Positions 25,866 to 34,600 of a DNA stretch of 64,000 bases are shown one piece after another. The notes beneath the pieces were generated by a model. The model was not told the origin of the DNA and searched no databases. It saw only the letters and a program-made list of their open reading frames with translations. The position numbers were made by a program, and so were the translations under genes. The DNA is from Nocardia acididurans (GTDB taxonomy: Bacteria > Actinomycetota > Actinomycetes > Mycobacteriales > Mycobacteriaceae), in contig NZ_JAERRJ010000005.1 in the NCBI RefSeq assembly GCF_016741815.1, forward strand, positions 310,001 to 374,000, written 5' to 3'. How positions within the stretch are numbered: the stretch's first letter is position 1; each line of letters starts with the position of its first letter.

Positions 25866-27077
25866 GTGTCTGCCGAACTGCTTGTTCTGCTGATCGTTGT
25901 TCTCACGGCCCTGGCATTCGATTTCACCAACGGATTCCACGACACCGCGAACGCGATGGCCACCTCGATCGCTACGGGTGCGCTCCCCCCGCGTACGGCC
26001 GTACTCCTCTCCGGATTCCTGAACCTGGTCGGCGCGTTCCTCAGCGTCGCCGTCGCCGCGACGGTGGCCGAGGGCATCGTCGACCTGTCCGAGGTGAGCG
26101 GTAAAGCACTGCTCGACATCGTGTTCGCGGGTCTGGTGGGCGGCATCCTGTGGAATCTGTTCACCTGGCTGCTGGGCCTGCCGTCGAGTTCCTCGCACGC
26201 GCTGTTCGGCGGTCTCATCGGTGCGACCATCGCCGCGCTGGGCTGGAGCGGCGTCATCTGGACCTCGGGCCACAAGGGTGTGCTCGCCAAGATCATCATT
26301 CCGGCGCTGCTGGCGCCGGTGGTCGCCGCGCTGGTGGCGGCCATCGGCTCGTGGGTGGTCTACCGGATCACGCGCGGCAGCAACGAGAAGACCGTGGAGC
26401 ACGGATTCCGGTGGGGGCAGATCGGTTCCGCCTCGCTGGTCTCGCTGGCACACGGCACCAACGACGCGCAGAAGACCATGGGCATCATCTTCCTGGCGCT
26501 CATCGCGCACGGATCGGCCAAGGCCAGTGATCCACTGCCGCTGTGGGTGATCGTGTCCTGCGCCGTGGCCATCGCCCTGGGCACCTGCCTGGGCGGCTGG
26601 CGGATCATCCGCACGCTGGGCAAGGGCCTGGTGGACATCGCGCCGCCGCAGGGTTTCGCGGCCGAATCCACCTCGGCGGCGATCATTCTCACCTCGGCGC
26701 ACTTCGGCCTGCCGCTGTCGACCACGCAGACCGTCACCGGCTCGATCCTCGGTTCGGGGCTGGGCCGGCCGGGCGCGGAGGTGCGCTGGGCGGTACTGGG
26801 CCGCATGGTCGTGGCCTGGATCCTCACCCTGCCCATGGCGGGCGTGGTGGGCGCGGTGTGCTGGGCGCTGCTGCACGCCATCGGCGGGACGGCCGGCGTG
26901 CTGGTGGTGTTCGCGCTGCTGATCGCCGCGGCCGCGCTGATCTGGTTGCGCTCCAAGCGCAGTGCGGTCAACTCGCACAATGTGAACGACGACTGGAAGG
27001 GCGCGGCGGCCGGGGAATCGGGTACGGCGCAGCAGGTCCACCAGGACGGCAAGGCCGTCAGCAACGGAATCGGCTAG
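25866..27077 (+). CDS. pit: Inorganic phosphate transporter, PiT family
   Basis: A 403-residue PiT-type phosphate permease with about ten transmembrane helices. The two PiT signature repeats are visible: DFTNGFHDTANAMATSI near the N-terminus and VSLAHGTNDAQKTMGIIFLA near residue 195. GTG start. It is followed at 11 bases by a small membrane gene and then the DUF3349 gene, in the Rv0545c-Rv0544c-Rv0543c order of M. tuberculosis, which suggests an operon. Confidence 0.94.
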   Translation: MSAELLVLLIVVLTALAFDFTNGFHDTANAMATSIATGALPPRTAVLLSGFLNLVGAFLSVAVAATVAEGIVDLSEVSGKALLDIVFAGLVGGILWNLFTWLLGLPSSSSHALFGGLIGATIAALGWSGVIWTSGHKGVLAKIIIPALLAPVVAALVAAIGSWVVYRITRGSNEKTVEHGFRWGQIGSASLVSLAHGTNDAQKTMGIIFLALIAHGSAKASDPLPLWVIVSCAVAIALGTCLGGWRIIRTLGKGLVDIAPPQGFAAESTSAAIILTSAHFGLPLSTTQTVTGSILGSGLGRPGAEVRWAVLGRMVVAWILTLPMAGVVGAVCWALLHAIGGTAGVLVVFALLIAAAALIWLRSKRSAVNSHNVNDDWKGAAAGESGTAQQVHQDGKAVSNGIG

Positions 27078-27088
27078 GAGCCAGGGGC

Positions 27089-27358
27089 ATGCAGACGTTC
27101 TTGTCCAATCTGGAAGACCTGTGGCAGGTCACGCTGGCGGCGCTGCTGTTCGGTGCGGGTCTGCCGACCATCTTCGCGCTGGGGATCCGGTATCGCGCCC
27201 GGATCGACGACGGAGCGACCGGTTCAGACCGAGCGGTCTCTATGGCATTGTCCGCCATGTGTTTCGGAGTAGTCATGATCGCGGTGGTGGTCGGTGTGCT
27301 CTTCATCGCACGCGGCTTCCTCGCCTCCCGACTCGGCATACATTTGCTCGGCGCGTGA
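27089..27358 (+). CDS. Small two-helix membrane protein
   Basis: An 89-residue protein with two transmembrane segments (LAALLFGAGLPTIFALGI, about 15-33, and MCFGVVMIAVVVGVLFIARG, about 57-77) joined by a charged loop. Similar in size and place to Rv0544c next to pitA. Function unknown; conserved neighbourhood suggests a link to the phosphate transporter. AGGAGCCAGGGGC precedes the ATG. Confidence 0.8.
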   Translation: MQTFLSNLEDLWQVTLAALLFGAGLPTIFALGIRYRARIDDGATGSDRAVSMALSAMCFGVVMIAVVVGVLFIARGFLASRLGIHLLGA

Positions 27359-27383
27359 CGCCGCCGTACCGAAAGGCACGCCC

Positions 27384-27749
27384 ATGAGCTCTCCGGAATC
27401 GCCTTCGCCGGCGGAACGCCCCGACGCGACCAAACCTCCGCAGTCCTGGAGCAACGTCCTGCAGAAGGTGCTGGACTGGCTGAAAGCCGGATATCCGCAG
27501 GGTATTCCGCAATCGGACTATGTCGCGCTGCTCGCGGTCCTGCACCGCAGGCTCACCGACTACGAGGTGCACCTGGTGGTGGAACAACTGGTGAGCGACC
27601 GCGTCGCCAGCGGTGACATCGCACGCGCCGACATCGCGGCGGCCATTGCCCGAGTTGCCAAGGAGCAGCCCGGCGAGGACGATATCGCTCGGGTGGCCTC
27701 CCGGCTCGCAGCCGGTGGCTGGCCGCTGGCGACACCGACGTCCGACTGA
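27384..27749 (+). CDS. DUF3349 domain-containing protein
   Basis: A 121-residue protein with a proline-rich N-terminus and the helical DUF3349 domain (VLDWLKAGYPQGIPQSDYVALLAVLHRRLTDYEV), the family of M. tuberculosis Rv0543c. No enzymatic residues known. The GAAAGG ribosome site is 8 bases before the ATG. It lies between the small membrane gene and menE, in conserved order. Confidence 0.88.
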   Translation: MSSPESPSPAERPDATKPPQSWSNVLQKVLDWLKAGYPQGIPQSDYVALLAVLHRRLTDYEVHLVVEQLVSDRVASGDIARADIAAAIARVAKEQPGEDDIARVASRLAAGGWPLATPTSD

Positions 27750-27826
27750 CCGCACCGACCACCATCGACCCGGGCGCCGACCCCCATTCGTGCGCCGCCA
27801 CCCGACGACATGACACGATCGCGAAC

Positions 27827-28993
27827 GTGAGCAGCAGCACCCTCCGCACACTCCCCATGCCCACCGGCTCCGGACTGGGTGACGTAATGCCGCATCTCCG
27901 GGAAGCCTTGGACGGCAACGGGCCCGCCTGGCTGCCCGTGCCCAGCGCGGACCGCCGTGAGGCGAAGCGGCTGAGCAGCAGCCTGGGGCCCGGCGAACCC
28001 ATCGACGAGGATGTGGCGCTGGTCGTCACCACCTCCGGCACCACCGGAATCCCCAAGGGCGCCATGCTTTCCGCGTCCGCGCTGCGGGCCAGCGGGGACG
28101 CCACGCACGAGCGGCTCGGCGGGCCGGGGCAGTGGCTGCTGGCGCTGCCGACGCATCACATCGCGGGTATTCAGGTGCTGTTGCGCAGCATTCTGGCGGG
28201 GACCGAGCCGACCGTCCTCGACGTGTCGGGCGGCTTCCTGCCGCAGGGGCTGGCGAGCGCGGTGGCGGGCATGCGCGGCGAACGCCGCTACACCTCGCTG
28301 GTGCCGACCCAGCTCATCAAGGCGCTGGACGAACCCGTGGCCACCGAGGCGCTCGCGCAGCTCGACGCGGTGCTGGTGGGTGGCGCGGCCACCCCCGCAC
28401 CCGTGCTGGAGCGCGCCCGCGCCGCCGGTATCACCGTGGTCCGCACCTACGGTATGAGCGAAACCTGCGGTGGCTGCGTCTACGAGGGCGTGCCCTTGAA
28501 CGGCACCGAGATCCGCATCCGGGACGGCCGCGTCATGCTCGGCGGGGCGACCCTGGCCAACGGCTACCGCGGTCTCCCCGACCATCCCGCCTTCGCCGAA
28601 CCCGGCTGGTTCCGCACCGAGGACGCGGGTTTCCTCACCGACGGCGTCCTGACGATCACCGGCCGCCTCGACGAGGCCATCATGACCGGCGGTCTGCTCG
28701 TCATCCCCCAGGTGGTCGAAGCCACCATCATCAACCACCCCGCGGTCTCCGAATGCGTGGTCCTCGGCCTCCAGGACGAGCGCCTCGGCCAGCGAGTAGC
28801 GGTAGCCGTGGTCCCCTCCCCCGGCTCCACCGCCCCCACCTTGGAAGACCTCCGCAAACACGTGGTCGCCGACCTCGACGCCATCGCCGCCCCCCGCGAA
28901 CTCCTCGTCCTCGACGAGCTCCCCTTGATCGGCCCCGGCAAACCCGACCGCGCCAAGATCCGCGAATACCTCCTGGCCCGCACCTCCAACTGA
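27827..28993 (+). CDS. menE: o-Succinylbenzoate-CoA ligase MenE
   Basis: A 388-residue ANL-superfamily adenylating enzyme that activates o-succinylbenzoate for MenB. The P-loop TTSGTTGIPKGAML (about 69-82), the motif TYGMSETCGGC, the TGRLDEAIMTGG hinge and the catalytic-lysine segment LIGPGKPDRAKI are present. GTG start at 27827. Shorter than typical acyl-CoA synthetases but normal for actinobacterial MenE. Confidence 0.94.
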   Translation: MSSSTLRTLPMPTGSGLGDVMPHLREALDGNGPAWLPVPSADRREAKRLSSSLGPGEPIDEDVALVVTTSGTTGIPKGAMLSASALRASGDATHERLGGPGQWLLALPTHHIAGIQVLLRSILAGTEPTVLDVSGGFLPQGLASAVAGMRGERRYTSLVPTQLIKALDEPVATEALAQLDAVLVGGAATPAPVLERARAAGITVVRTYGMSETCGGCVYEGVPLNGTEIRIRDGRVMLGGATLANGYRGLPDHPAFAEPGWFRTEDAGFLTDGVLTITGRLDEAIMTGGLLVIPQVVEATIINHPAVSECVVLGLQDERLGQRVAVAVVPSPGSTAPTLEDLRKHVVADLDAIAAPRELLVLDELPLIGPGKPDRAKIREYLLARTSN

Positions 28994-29008
28994 GGTGAGA
29001 GGGGAAAA

Positions 29009-29023
29009 GGGGGCTAAGCCCCC
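29009..29023. terminator. Short GC hairpin after menE
   Basis: GGGGGC, loop TAA, GCCCCC, 16 bases after the menE stop codon. A-rich upstream (GAAAA) would read as a U-run only on the minus strand. It belongs to the G-run/C-run hairpins also seen near 10300 and 29305. Confidence 0.4.
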
Positions 29024-29262
29024 AAACCCCCATAGGGCTGCGCCCGGCCAACCCCCACAAGGCCGAGCCCGGCCAACCCCCACAGGGCCGCGTCCGGCCA
29101 ACACCCGCAAGGTCACGTCCGGCCAACACCCGCAAGGTCACGTCCGGCCAACACCCGCAAGGTCACGTCCGGCCAACCCCAACAGGGCTGCGCCCGGCCA
29201 ACACCCACAGGGCCGCGCCCGGCCAACACCCGCAAGGTCACGTCCGGCCAACGCCGCATGGT
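29020..29262. repeat. 25-bp tandem repeat array (minisatellite), nine copies
   Basis: The unit, roughly CGGCCAACACCCGCAAGGTC plus ACGTC, starts at 29045, 29070, 29095, 29120, 29145, 29170, 29195, 29220 and 29245, exactly every 25 bases, with a partial degenerate copy before the first. Three consecutive central copies are identical; outer ones vary (ACGTC against GCGCC, AAGGTC against AGGGCT). The period is not divisible by three, so the array cannot encode a regular repeat peptide. It fills most of the 433-base space between menE and the ABC transporter. Confidence 0.95.
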
Positions 29263-29304
29263 TGCGGCTCAGCCCTGAATCCCAGGGCAGGGTGCGCATT
29301 CTGG

Positions 29305-29360
29305 TCGGGGGGTTCGGGGGCGACAGCCCCTGAGAGTCCTCCCCCGAGAGTGGGGGTTTC
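29305..29360. terminator. G-run/C-run block with terminator-like hairpin
   Basis: A block GGGGGGTTCGGGGGCGACAG continues to CCCCC (29341-29345), GAGAGT, GGGGG (29352-29356) and TTTC, a hairpin followed by a short T-run. It lies after the minisatellite and about 67 bases before the ABC transporter start. It resembles 10296-10332. Confidence 0.45.
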
Positions 29361-29426
29361 TCGTGCAAGAGGGGCGTGCAATCGCGGTGCAAGGGGCGTG
29401 TAAGTGGGGGGTCGCATGGTTTGGGC

Positions 29427-30434
29427 ATGACTTCTTACACACCTGCTGAGGCACTCGCTATCGAGGCGAACGACTTGGTCAAGGTCTTCGGGGAGCAGCG
29501 GGCGGTGGATGGCGTCAGTCTCGCGGTGCCGCGGGGGGCCGTCTACGGCGTGCTCGGGCCCAATGGGGCCGGGAAGACCACGACTATTCGGATGCTGGCC
29601 ACGTTGCTGCGACCGGATGGGGGTAGTGCTCGGATCTTCGGACGCGATGTGGTGGCCGAACCTACCGCGGTGCGGTCGCTGATCGGGGTGACGGGGCAGT
29701 ACGCGTCCGTCGACGAGAAATTGACCGCTACCGAGAATCTGGTGATCTTCTCTCGGCTGCTGGGGCTTTCGAAGGCGGATGCGCGCAGCAAGTCGGCGGA
29801 GCTGCTGGAGGAATTCGGGCTGACCGAGGCCGCGTCGAAACCGCTGGAGAACTTCTCCGGGGGTATGCGCCGGCGGCTCGACCTGGCGGCCAGTTTGATC
29901 GCCCGGCCGCCGCTGCTGTTCCTCGACGAGCCGACCACCGGTCTGGATCCGCGCACCCGCGCCCAGATGTGGGAGACCATCCGCCGTCTGGTGCGCGAGG
30001 GTTCGACCGTGCTGCTCACCACCCAGTACCTGGACGAGGCCGATCAGCTGGCCGACCGGATCGCGGTCATCGATCGCGGCAAGGTCATCGCCGACGGCAC
30101 CTCCGACGAACTCAAAGCGTCCGTTGGTCTTTCGGCCCTGCAGTTGACCCTGTCCGACAAGGCGCAGATCGAGCAGGCGCGAACCCTGGTGGGCGAGTTC
30201 CTGTCTCGCTCCGCGGGCCGCGTCGTCGAGGCCACCATCACCCCGGAGGCGGGCCGCATCACCGCACCGCTGCCCGACGCCTCCGTCACCACCGACATCC
30301 TGATCCGGTTGCGCGAGCACGACATCCGGATCGACGAGATCAACGTCGCCAAGCCGAGCCTGGACGAAGTGTTCTTCGCGCTCACCGGCCACGGCGCGGA
30401 CGACGAGAACGACACCGAACGGAGCGCGGCATGA
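29427..30434 (+). CDS. DrrA-type ABC transporter ATP-binding protein
   Basis: A 335-residue ATPase of the daunorubicin-resistance (DrrA) family for drug or lipid export. Walker A GPNGAGKTT (about 47), Q-loop TGQYASVDE, signature FSGGMRRRLDLA (about 150), Walker B LLFLDEPTTGLD and a C-terminal family-specific extension ending in VAKPSLDEVFFALTGHG. ATG overlap (ATGA) with the permease gene shows an operon. The substrate is unknown; no biosynthetic genes adjoin. Confidence 0.93.
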   Translation: MTSYTPAEALAIEANDLVKVFGEQRAVDGVSLAVPRGAVYGVLGPNGAGKTTTIRMLATLLRPDGGSARIFGRDVVAEPTAVRSLIGVTGQYASVDEKLTATENLVIFSRLLGLSKADARSKSAELLEEFGLTEAASKPLENFSGGMRRRLDLAASLIARPPLLFLDEPTTGLDPRTRAQMWETIRRLVREGSTVLLTTQYLDEADQLADRIAVIDRGKVIADGTSDELKASVGLSALQLTLSDKAQIEQARTLVGEFLSRSAGRVVEATITPEAGRITAPLPDASVTTDILIRLREHDIRIDEINVAKPSLDEVFFALTGHGADDENDTERSAA

Positions 30435-31273
30435 CCACGACCATCACCGCACCGGCGGGCCGCCACGCGGCGGCCGTCGCGGCCCCCATTCCCGAAGTAA
30501 GCAACCATGTTTCGTTCGAGCAGACGGTGCGCAACTCGCTCACCATGGCCTACCGCGGCCTGCTCAAGATCAAGCACAATCCGGAACAGCTGTTCGACGT
30601 CACGATTCAGCCGATCCTGTTCACCGTCCTGTTCGCCTACATCTTCGGCGGCGCGATCTCGGGCAGCATGCACGACTATCTGCCCACCCTGATTCCCGGC
30701 ATCCTGGTGCAGACCGTGGTGCTGACGTCGGTGGTCACCGGCACGCAGTTGCGTGAGGATATGGACAAGGGCGTCTTCGACCGCTTCAAATCCCTTCCGA
30801 TCGCCCGTATTTCGGCGCTGTCGGGCGCACTGCTCGCCGATGTGGTGCGCTACGGCCTGGCGACGGTGCTGACCCTGGTGGTCGGCCTGCTGCTGGGCTA
30901 CCGTCCGGCGGGCGGCGTGCTGGCCGTCATCGTCGCGGGCCTGGTGGTGGTGTTCTGCTCGTTCGCGGTGAGCTGGATCTGGGCGCTGGTCGGCGTGACC
31001 GGCAAGTCGGCCGCCGGCGTGCAGGGCATCTCGATGATGATCATGTTCCCGCTGACCTTCATGTCCGGCGCGTTCGCCCTGGTGTCCACCATGCCGGGCT
31101 GGCTGCAGGGCATCAACAAGGTCAACCCGATCTACTACATGGTCAACACCGCCCGTGAGCTCATGAACAACGGCGCGTACACCGCGGATCTGGCCTGGTC
31201 GCTGCTCGGCTCGGTCGTGGTGATCGCCATCTTCGCCCCGCTCACCGTGCGGGCGTACATGCGCCACGCGTGA
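30431..31273 (+). CDS. DrrB-type ABC-2 permease
   Basis: A 280-residue ABC-2 family permease with six membrane segments and the central motif FDRFKSLPIARISALSGAL after a first hydrophobic pair (IQPILFTVLFAYIFGGAI). It pairs with the preceding ATPase, sharing ATGA. The C-terminal NPIYYMVNTARELM is typical of DrrB. It ends 17 bases before a strong terminator. Confidence 0.93.
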   Translation: MTTTITAPAGRHAAAVAAPIPEVSNHVSFEQTVRNSLTMAYRGLLKIKHNPEQLFDVTIQPILFTVLFAYIFGGAISGSMHDYLPTLIPGILVQTVVLTSVVTGTQLREDMDKGVFDRFKSLPIARISALSGALLADVVRYGLATVLTLVVGLLLGYRPAGGVLAVIVAGLVVVFCSFAVSWIWALVGVTGKSAAGVQGISMMIMFPLTFMSGAFALVSTMPGWLQGINKVNPIYYMVNTARELMNNGAYTADLAWSLLGSVVVIAIFAPLTVRAYMRHA

Positions 31274-31289
31274 CAACTCGAAAATCGAA

Positions 31290-31319
31290 GGGCCCGGCTG
31301 GAATTCACCAGCCGGGCCC
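31290..31319 (+). terminator. Terminator after the ABC exporter operon
   Basis: A 12-bp perfect stem GGGCCCGGCTGG/CCAGCCGGGCCC with loop AATTCA. It starts 17 bases after the permease stop. Only C/T-mixed bases follow, typical of high-GC terminators. Confidence 0.8.
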
Positions 31320-31411
31320 CTCGCTGTGAACCCTGTCACATCGGCGGAACCGCCCGGAACCCGCAGCCGTCCAAACCATTACGACCCACTCGACGGGATG
31401 GAGATCCGATC

Positions 31412-31636
31412 ATGCACGGACACTGCGGCGGAACCGCTCTCCTGGATGCGCGCCTGACCGAACGCGAATGCGAGATCCTCGAATTGATGTCGCAGGGGCT
31501 GAGCACGCGAATCATGAGCTCCCAGCTCTACATCGCGGAATCGACCGTGAAGATGCACATCACCAACACCATGCGAAAGCTGAACGCCAACAACCGCACC
31601 CACGCCGTGGCGCTCTACATCCGCAATTCGATCTGA
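31412..31636 (+). CDS. Stand-alone LuxR-type HTH protein
   Basis: A 74-residue protein consisting only of a LuxR/GerE HTH (ARLTERECEILELMSQGLST...STVKMHITNTMRKLNANNRT). There is no receiver or sensor domain, and the codons upstream do not encode one. GGGATGGAGA precedes the ATG. It ends one base before the end of the convergent AfsR-like regulator. It may act as a partner or competitor for other NarL-type regulators; target unknown. Confidence 0.85.
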   Translation: MHGHCGGTALLDARLTERECEILELMSQGLSTRIMSSQLYIAESTVKMHITNTMRKLNANNRTHAVALYIRNSI

Positions 31637-31637
31637 T

Positions 31638-34600
31638 TCAGGCCCAGCCGTCCGCGTGGATCGCGGTGAGATCGTCCAGGATTCGCGCGGCGGCGGCCTT
31701 CCTGCCCACGTGGGCAACGGCGTTCAGCGCGTCGGTCATGCGCTGTGCGCCCACCACCGGACGATGCAGGTCCTGATGCCGCGGCATTCGCATGCACGGA
31801 TAGTCCTGGCGCCCGAAAACTCTCGGGGCCAGCACGAGCAGATCCAGAGCCAGCTCGGTCCGCTTGCCGATGGCCAGCAGATAGGTGCCGACCGCGAGCG
31901 CCACCGCGCCGATCTGCGGGAGGTCCCAGTACTGCGCGAGCCGCGCCACGGACAGGTCGATCAATTCCCGTACGACCCTGTCCATCTCGGCCGCCCGGCC
32001 GTACAGCACCCACGCGTCCACCACGGCGGCGGCGAGCATCAGATCGCCGGGGCCGGGCGCGACCTCGCCGTGCGGCCAGTCGAGCAGCGCGAGCACCTGC
32101 CGGAAATGCGCCAGCCCCGCCTCGGTATCGCCTTCGGCGAGTTCGATTTCCGCCAGTCCGGCGACCACGGTGGCGCGGCGCTGATTGGGCTGCGCGGCGG
32201 AGTAGTCGGCGGCGAGCTCGAGTCCGACCATGCCGAGGGTCGCCTCCAGTTCGTGCCGCGCCGCGCGGGTGTCTCCGGCGCCGACCAGTGAAACCGCAAG
32301 GTAGCTGCGCATTTCCACGACTTCCTCGTGGGCGCGCAGCTGCAGCATGATGTCGATGGTGCGCTGGTAGTAGTCGACGGATTCGGCGTAGCGCGCGGAC
32401 TGTCCGTACATGCTGCCGAGATGCTGGCACACCATGGCCGTGCCCCACAGGTCGATCGCGCCTTCGACCCGCAGGGCTTCCAACGCGTCCCGGTTGGATC
32501 CGTAGACATCGCCCCCGTTCTCGCGCATGTTCGCGCGCAGCAGCAGGGCGGACACCCGGGTGCGCGGGTCAGCGGAGCGCGCGCCCTCGGCGAGCTTGCG
32601 CGCCACCTGGGTGACGCTGCGGGTCCGGGAGGTCAGCTCACCGAGATATCGGAACACCGGCGTGAGGGGCGCGCCCTGGGACAGCATGCGCCGCACCCGG
32701 GTTCGCACCACCGCGGCGTCGCGGAGCCCGGCGCCGGTGAACATGAGGTGCAGCCCGAGCAGCAGCTGCGCGAACATCAGCAGGTCGGCCTGCTCATTGG
32801 TCAGTGGCCCGCGCTGCGGCGGCAGGGCGAGCAGGCGCGGGGACCAGGACACCAATTCCATATGGGCGCCGCGCATCACCCACAGTCCGGCCAGGGTGGC
32901 GAATACCGCGTTGGCCGTGCCGATGTCGCGCCGATCCAGGGCGTGGCGCAGCACCGTGATCAGGTTCTCGTATTCGGCGGCCACCGACCGCACCACGCCG
33001 ACCTGTTCGCAGGTCGGGTAGCGCCGGGCCACGTCGAGTACGAAATCCGTTGCCCATCTCGACATCCGGTCCATCACCAGGTCCGCTTCGCCGGTGAGCG
33101 CCAGTTGCTCCTCACCGAACTCACGGACGGTTTCCAGCATGCGGTAGCGCACGCCTTCGATATCGGGGTCGTCGTCGAGCACGGTGAGCAGTGACTGTCC
33201 GACCAGCCCGTCGACAGCCGTTGCCGCGTCCGGTATCTCGTGGTCCTCGATCACGGCTTCGGCTGCGGCGAGCGTGAATCCCGCTGGGAACCGGCACAAT
33301 CGGCGCAGCGCCACCCGCTGGTCCTTGTCCAGCAGGTTCCAGCTCCATTCGATGACGGCGTGCAGGGTGCGGTGCCGTTCCGGGGAGCTGCGATCTCCGC
33401 TGCGCAGCAACGCGAATCGGTGTTCGAGCCGGGTTTCGATCTCCTCGACGCTCATGGTTCGCACGCGGGCGGCGGCCAGCTCGATCGCGAGCGGCAGCCC
33501 GTCCAGCGTCCGGCACAACCGCGCCACCGCGTCGGGGTCCAGGCGTACCGAGGGCCGCACCGCGCGCGCCCGCGCCGCGAACAGATCGGTGGCGGGCGAT
33601 CCGCCGGCGTCGATCACCAACGGCGGCAACGGATACACGGTCTCGGCCGTGATCTCCAGTGGCGCCCGGCTGGTGGTCAGCACGGTCAGCCGATCGGTGC
33701 CGCCCACCAGATCGGCGACCACTTCGGCCACCGCGTCGATGAGATGCTCACAGTTGTCGAGGATGAGCAGCATGGCGCGCGCCCCCAGCGCGTCCCGCAA
33801 TCGCTGGCCGATATCGCGAGCGGCCATGGGCCGCAGCACATTCGTATCCCGGCCCACCTCGCTCACGCCGAGTGTCGCCGCGATGGCCGCCTCGATATCG
33901 GCCCGCGTCGCCGCCGGATTCGTATCCGCTCGCAGCGACGCCAACTCCACCAGGGTCACCGGCATCTCCCGGGCCACCCGAGCCCCGAGCTCATTGGCGA
34001 CCCGGGTCTTCCCGGTCCCGCCCGGCCCGAGCACGGTGGTCACCCGCGACCTGCGCAGCGACTCCTCCAGCGCGGCGAGATCGCCTTCCCGCCCCAGCAG
34101 CGCATTGGGCGCGACCCGCAACCCGATCCCCACCGGCCCGCCCCGCCCGCTCGGAAACGACCGCCCCGCACCCGAACTCGCCGAACCACCCGGTCCCGGC
34201 CCCGCCTCGGCCACCACGCCGCGGGTCTGGGCCGCATCCCCTCCTCCGGCCGCGTACACGAATCTCGCCGCTTGTCCGGCTTCCGCCACATACCCGGCCC
34301 CTGCCACGTATTCGACCCTGGCCGGGTGCGAGAACCCCGCCGGGTTTCCCGATCCCGTCATGTTCTCCGCGCTCGCGGAGTATCCGACTCCCGACCCCGC
34401 CGCGTCGTCGGCCCCGACCACGCGCCCGGCCCGGGGCGGATGCTCGATTCCCGCCGCGTATCCGGCTCCGGGGGTTCTTCCTTCGTCGGCCGAGGCGCGT
34501 TGCCCTGCAGGGTATTCCGCCATCGCGTTCGGACCCTGGGGAGGGACGTCGGCGGTGGCTCCGGCTTCGGGAGTGGCCGAAAGGCTCTGCGCGGCTGCGT

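Noticed and set aside
29020..29262. CRISPR array
   Set aside because: Units are contiguous with no unique spacers, and no cas genes are near.
28995..29333. Open frame crossing the 25-bp repeat array that would encode a proline/arginine-rich peptide
   Set aside because: The 25-base period shifts the frame at every copy, so the product is not a repeated unit; no ribosome site or family.
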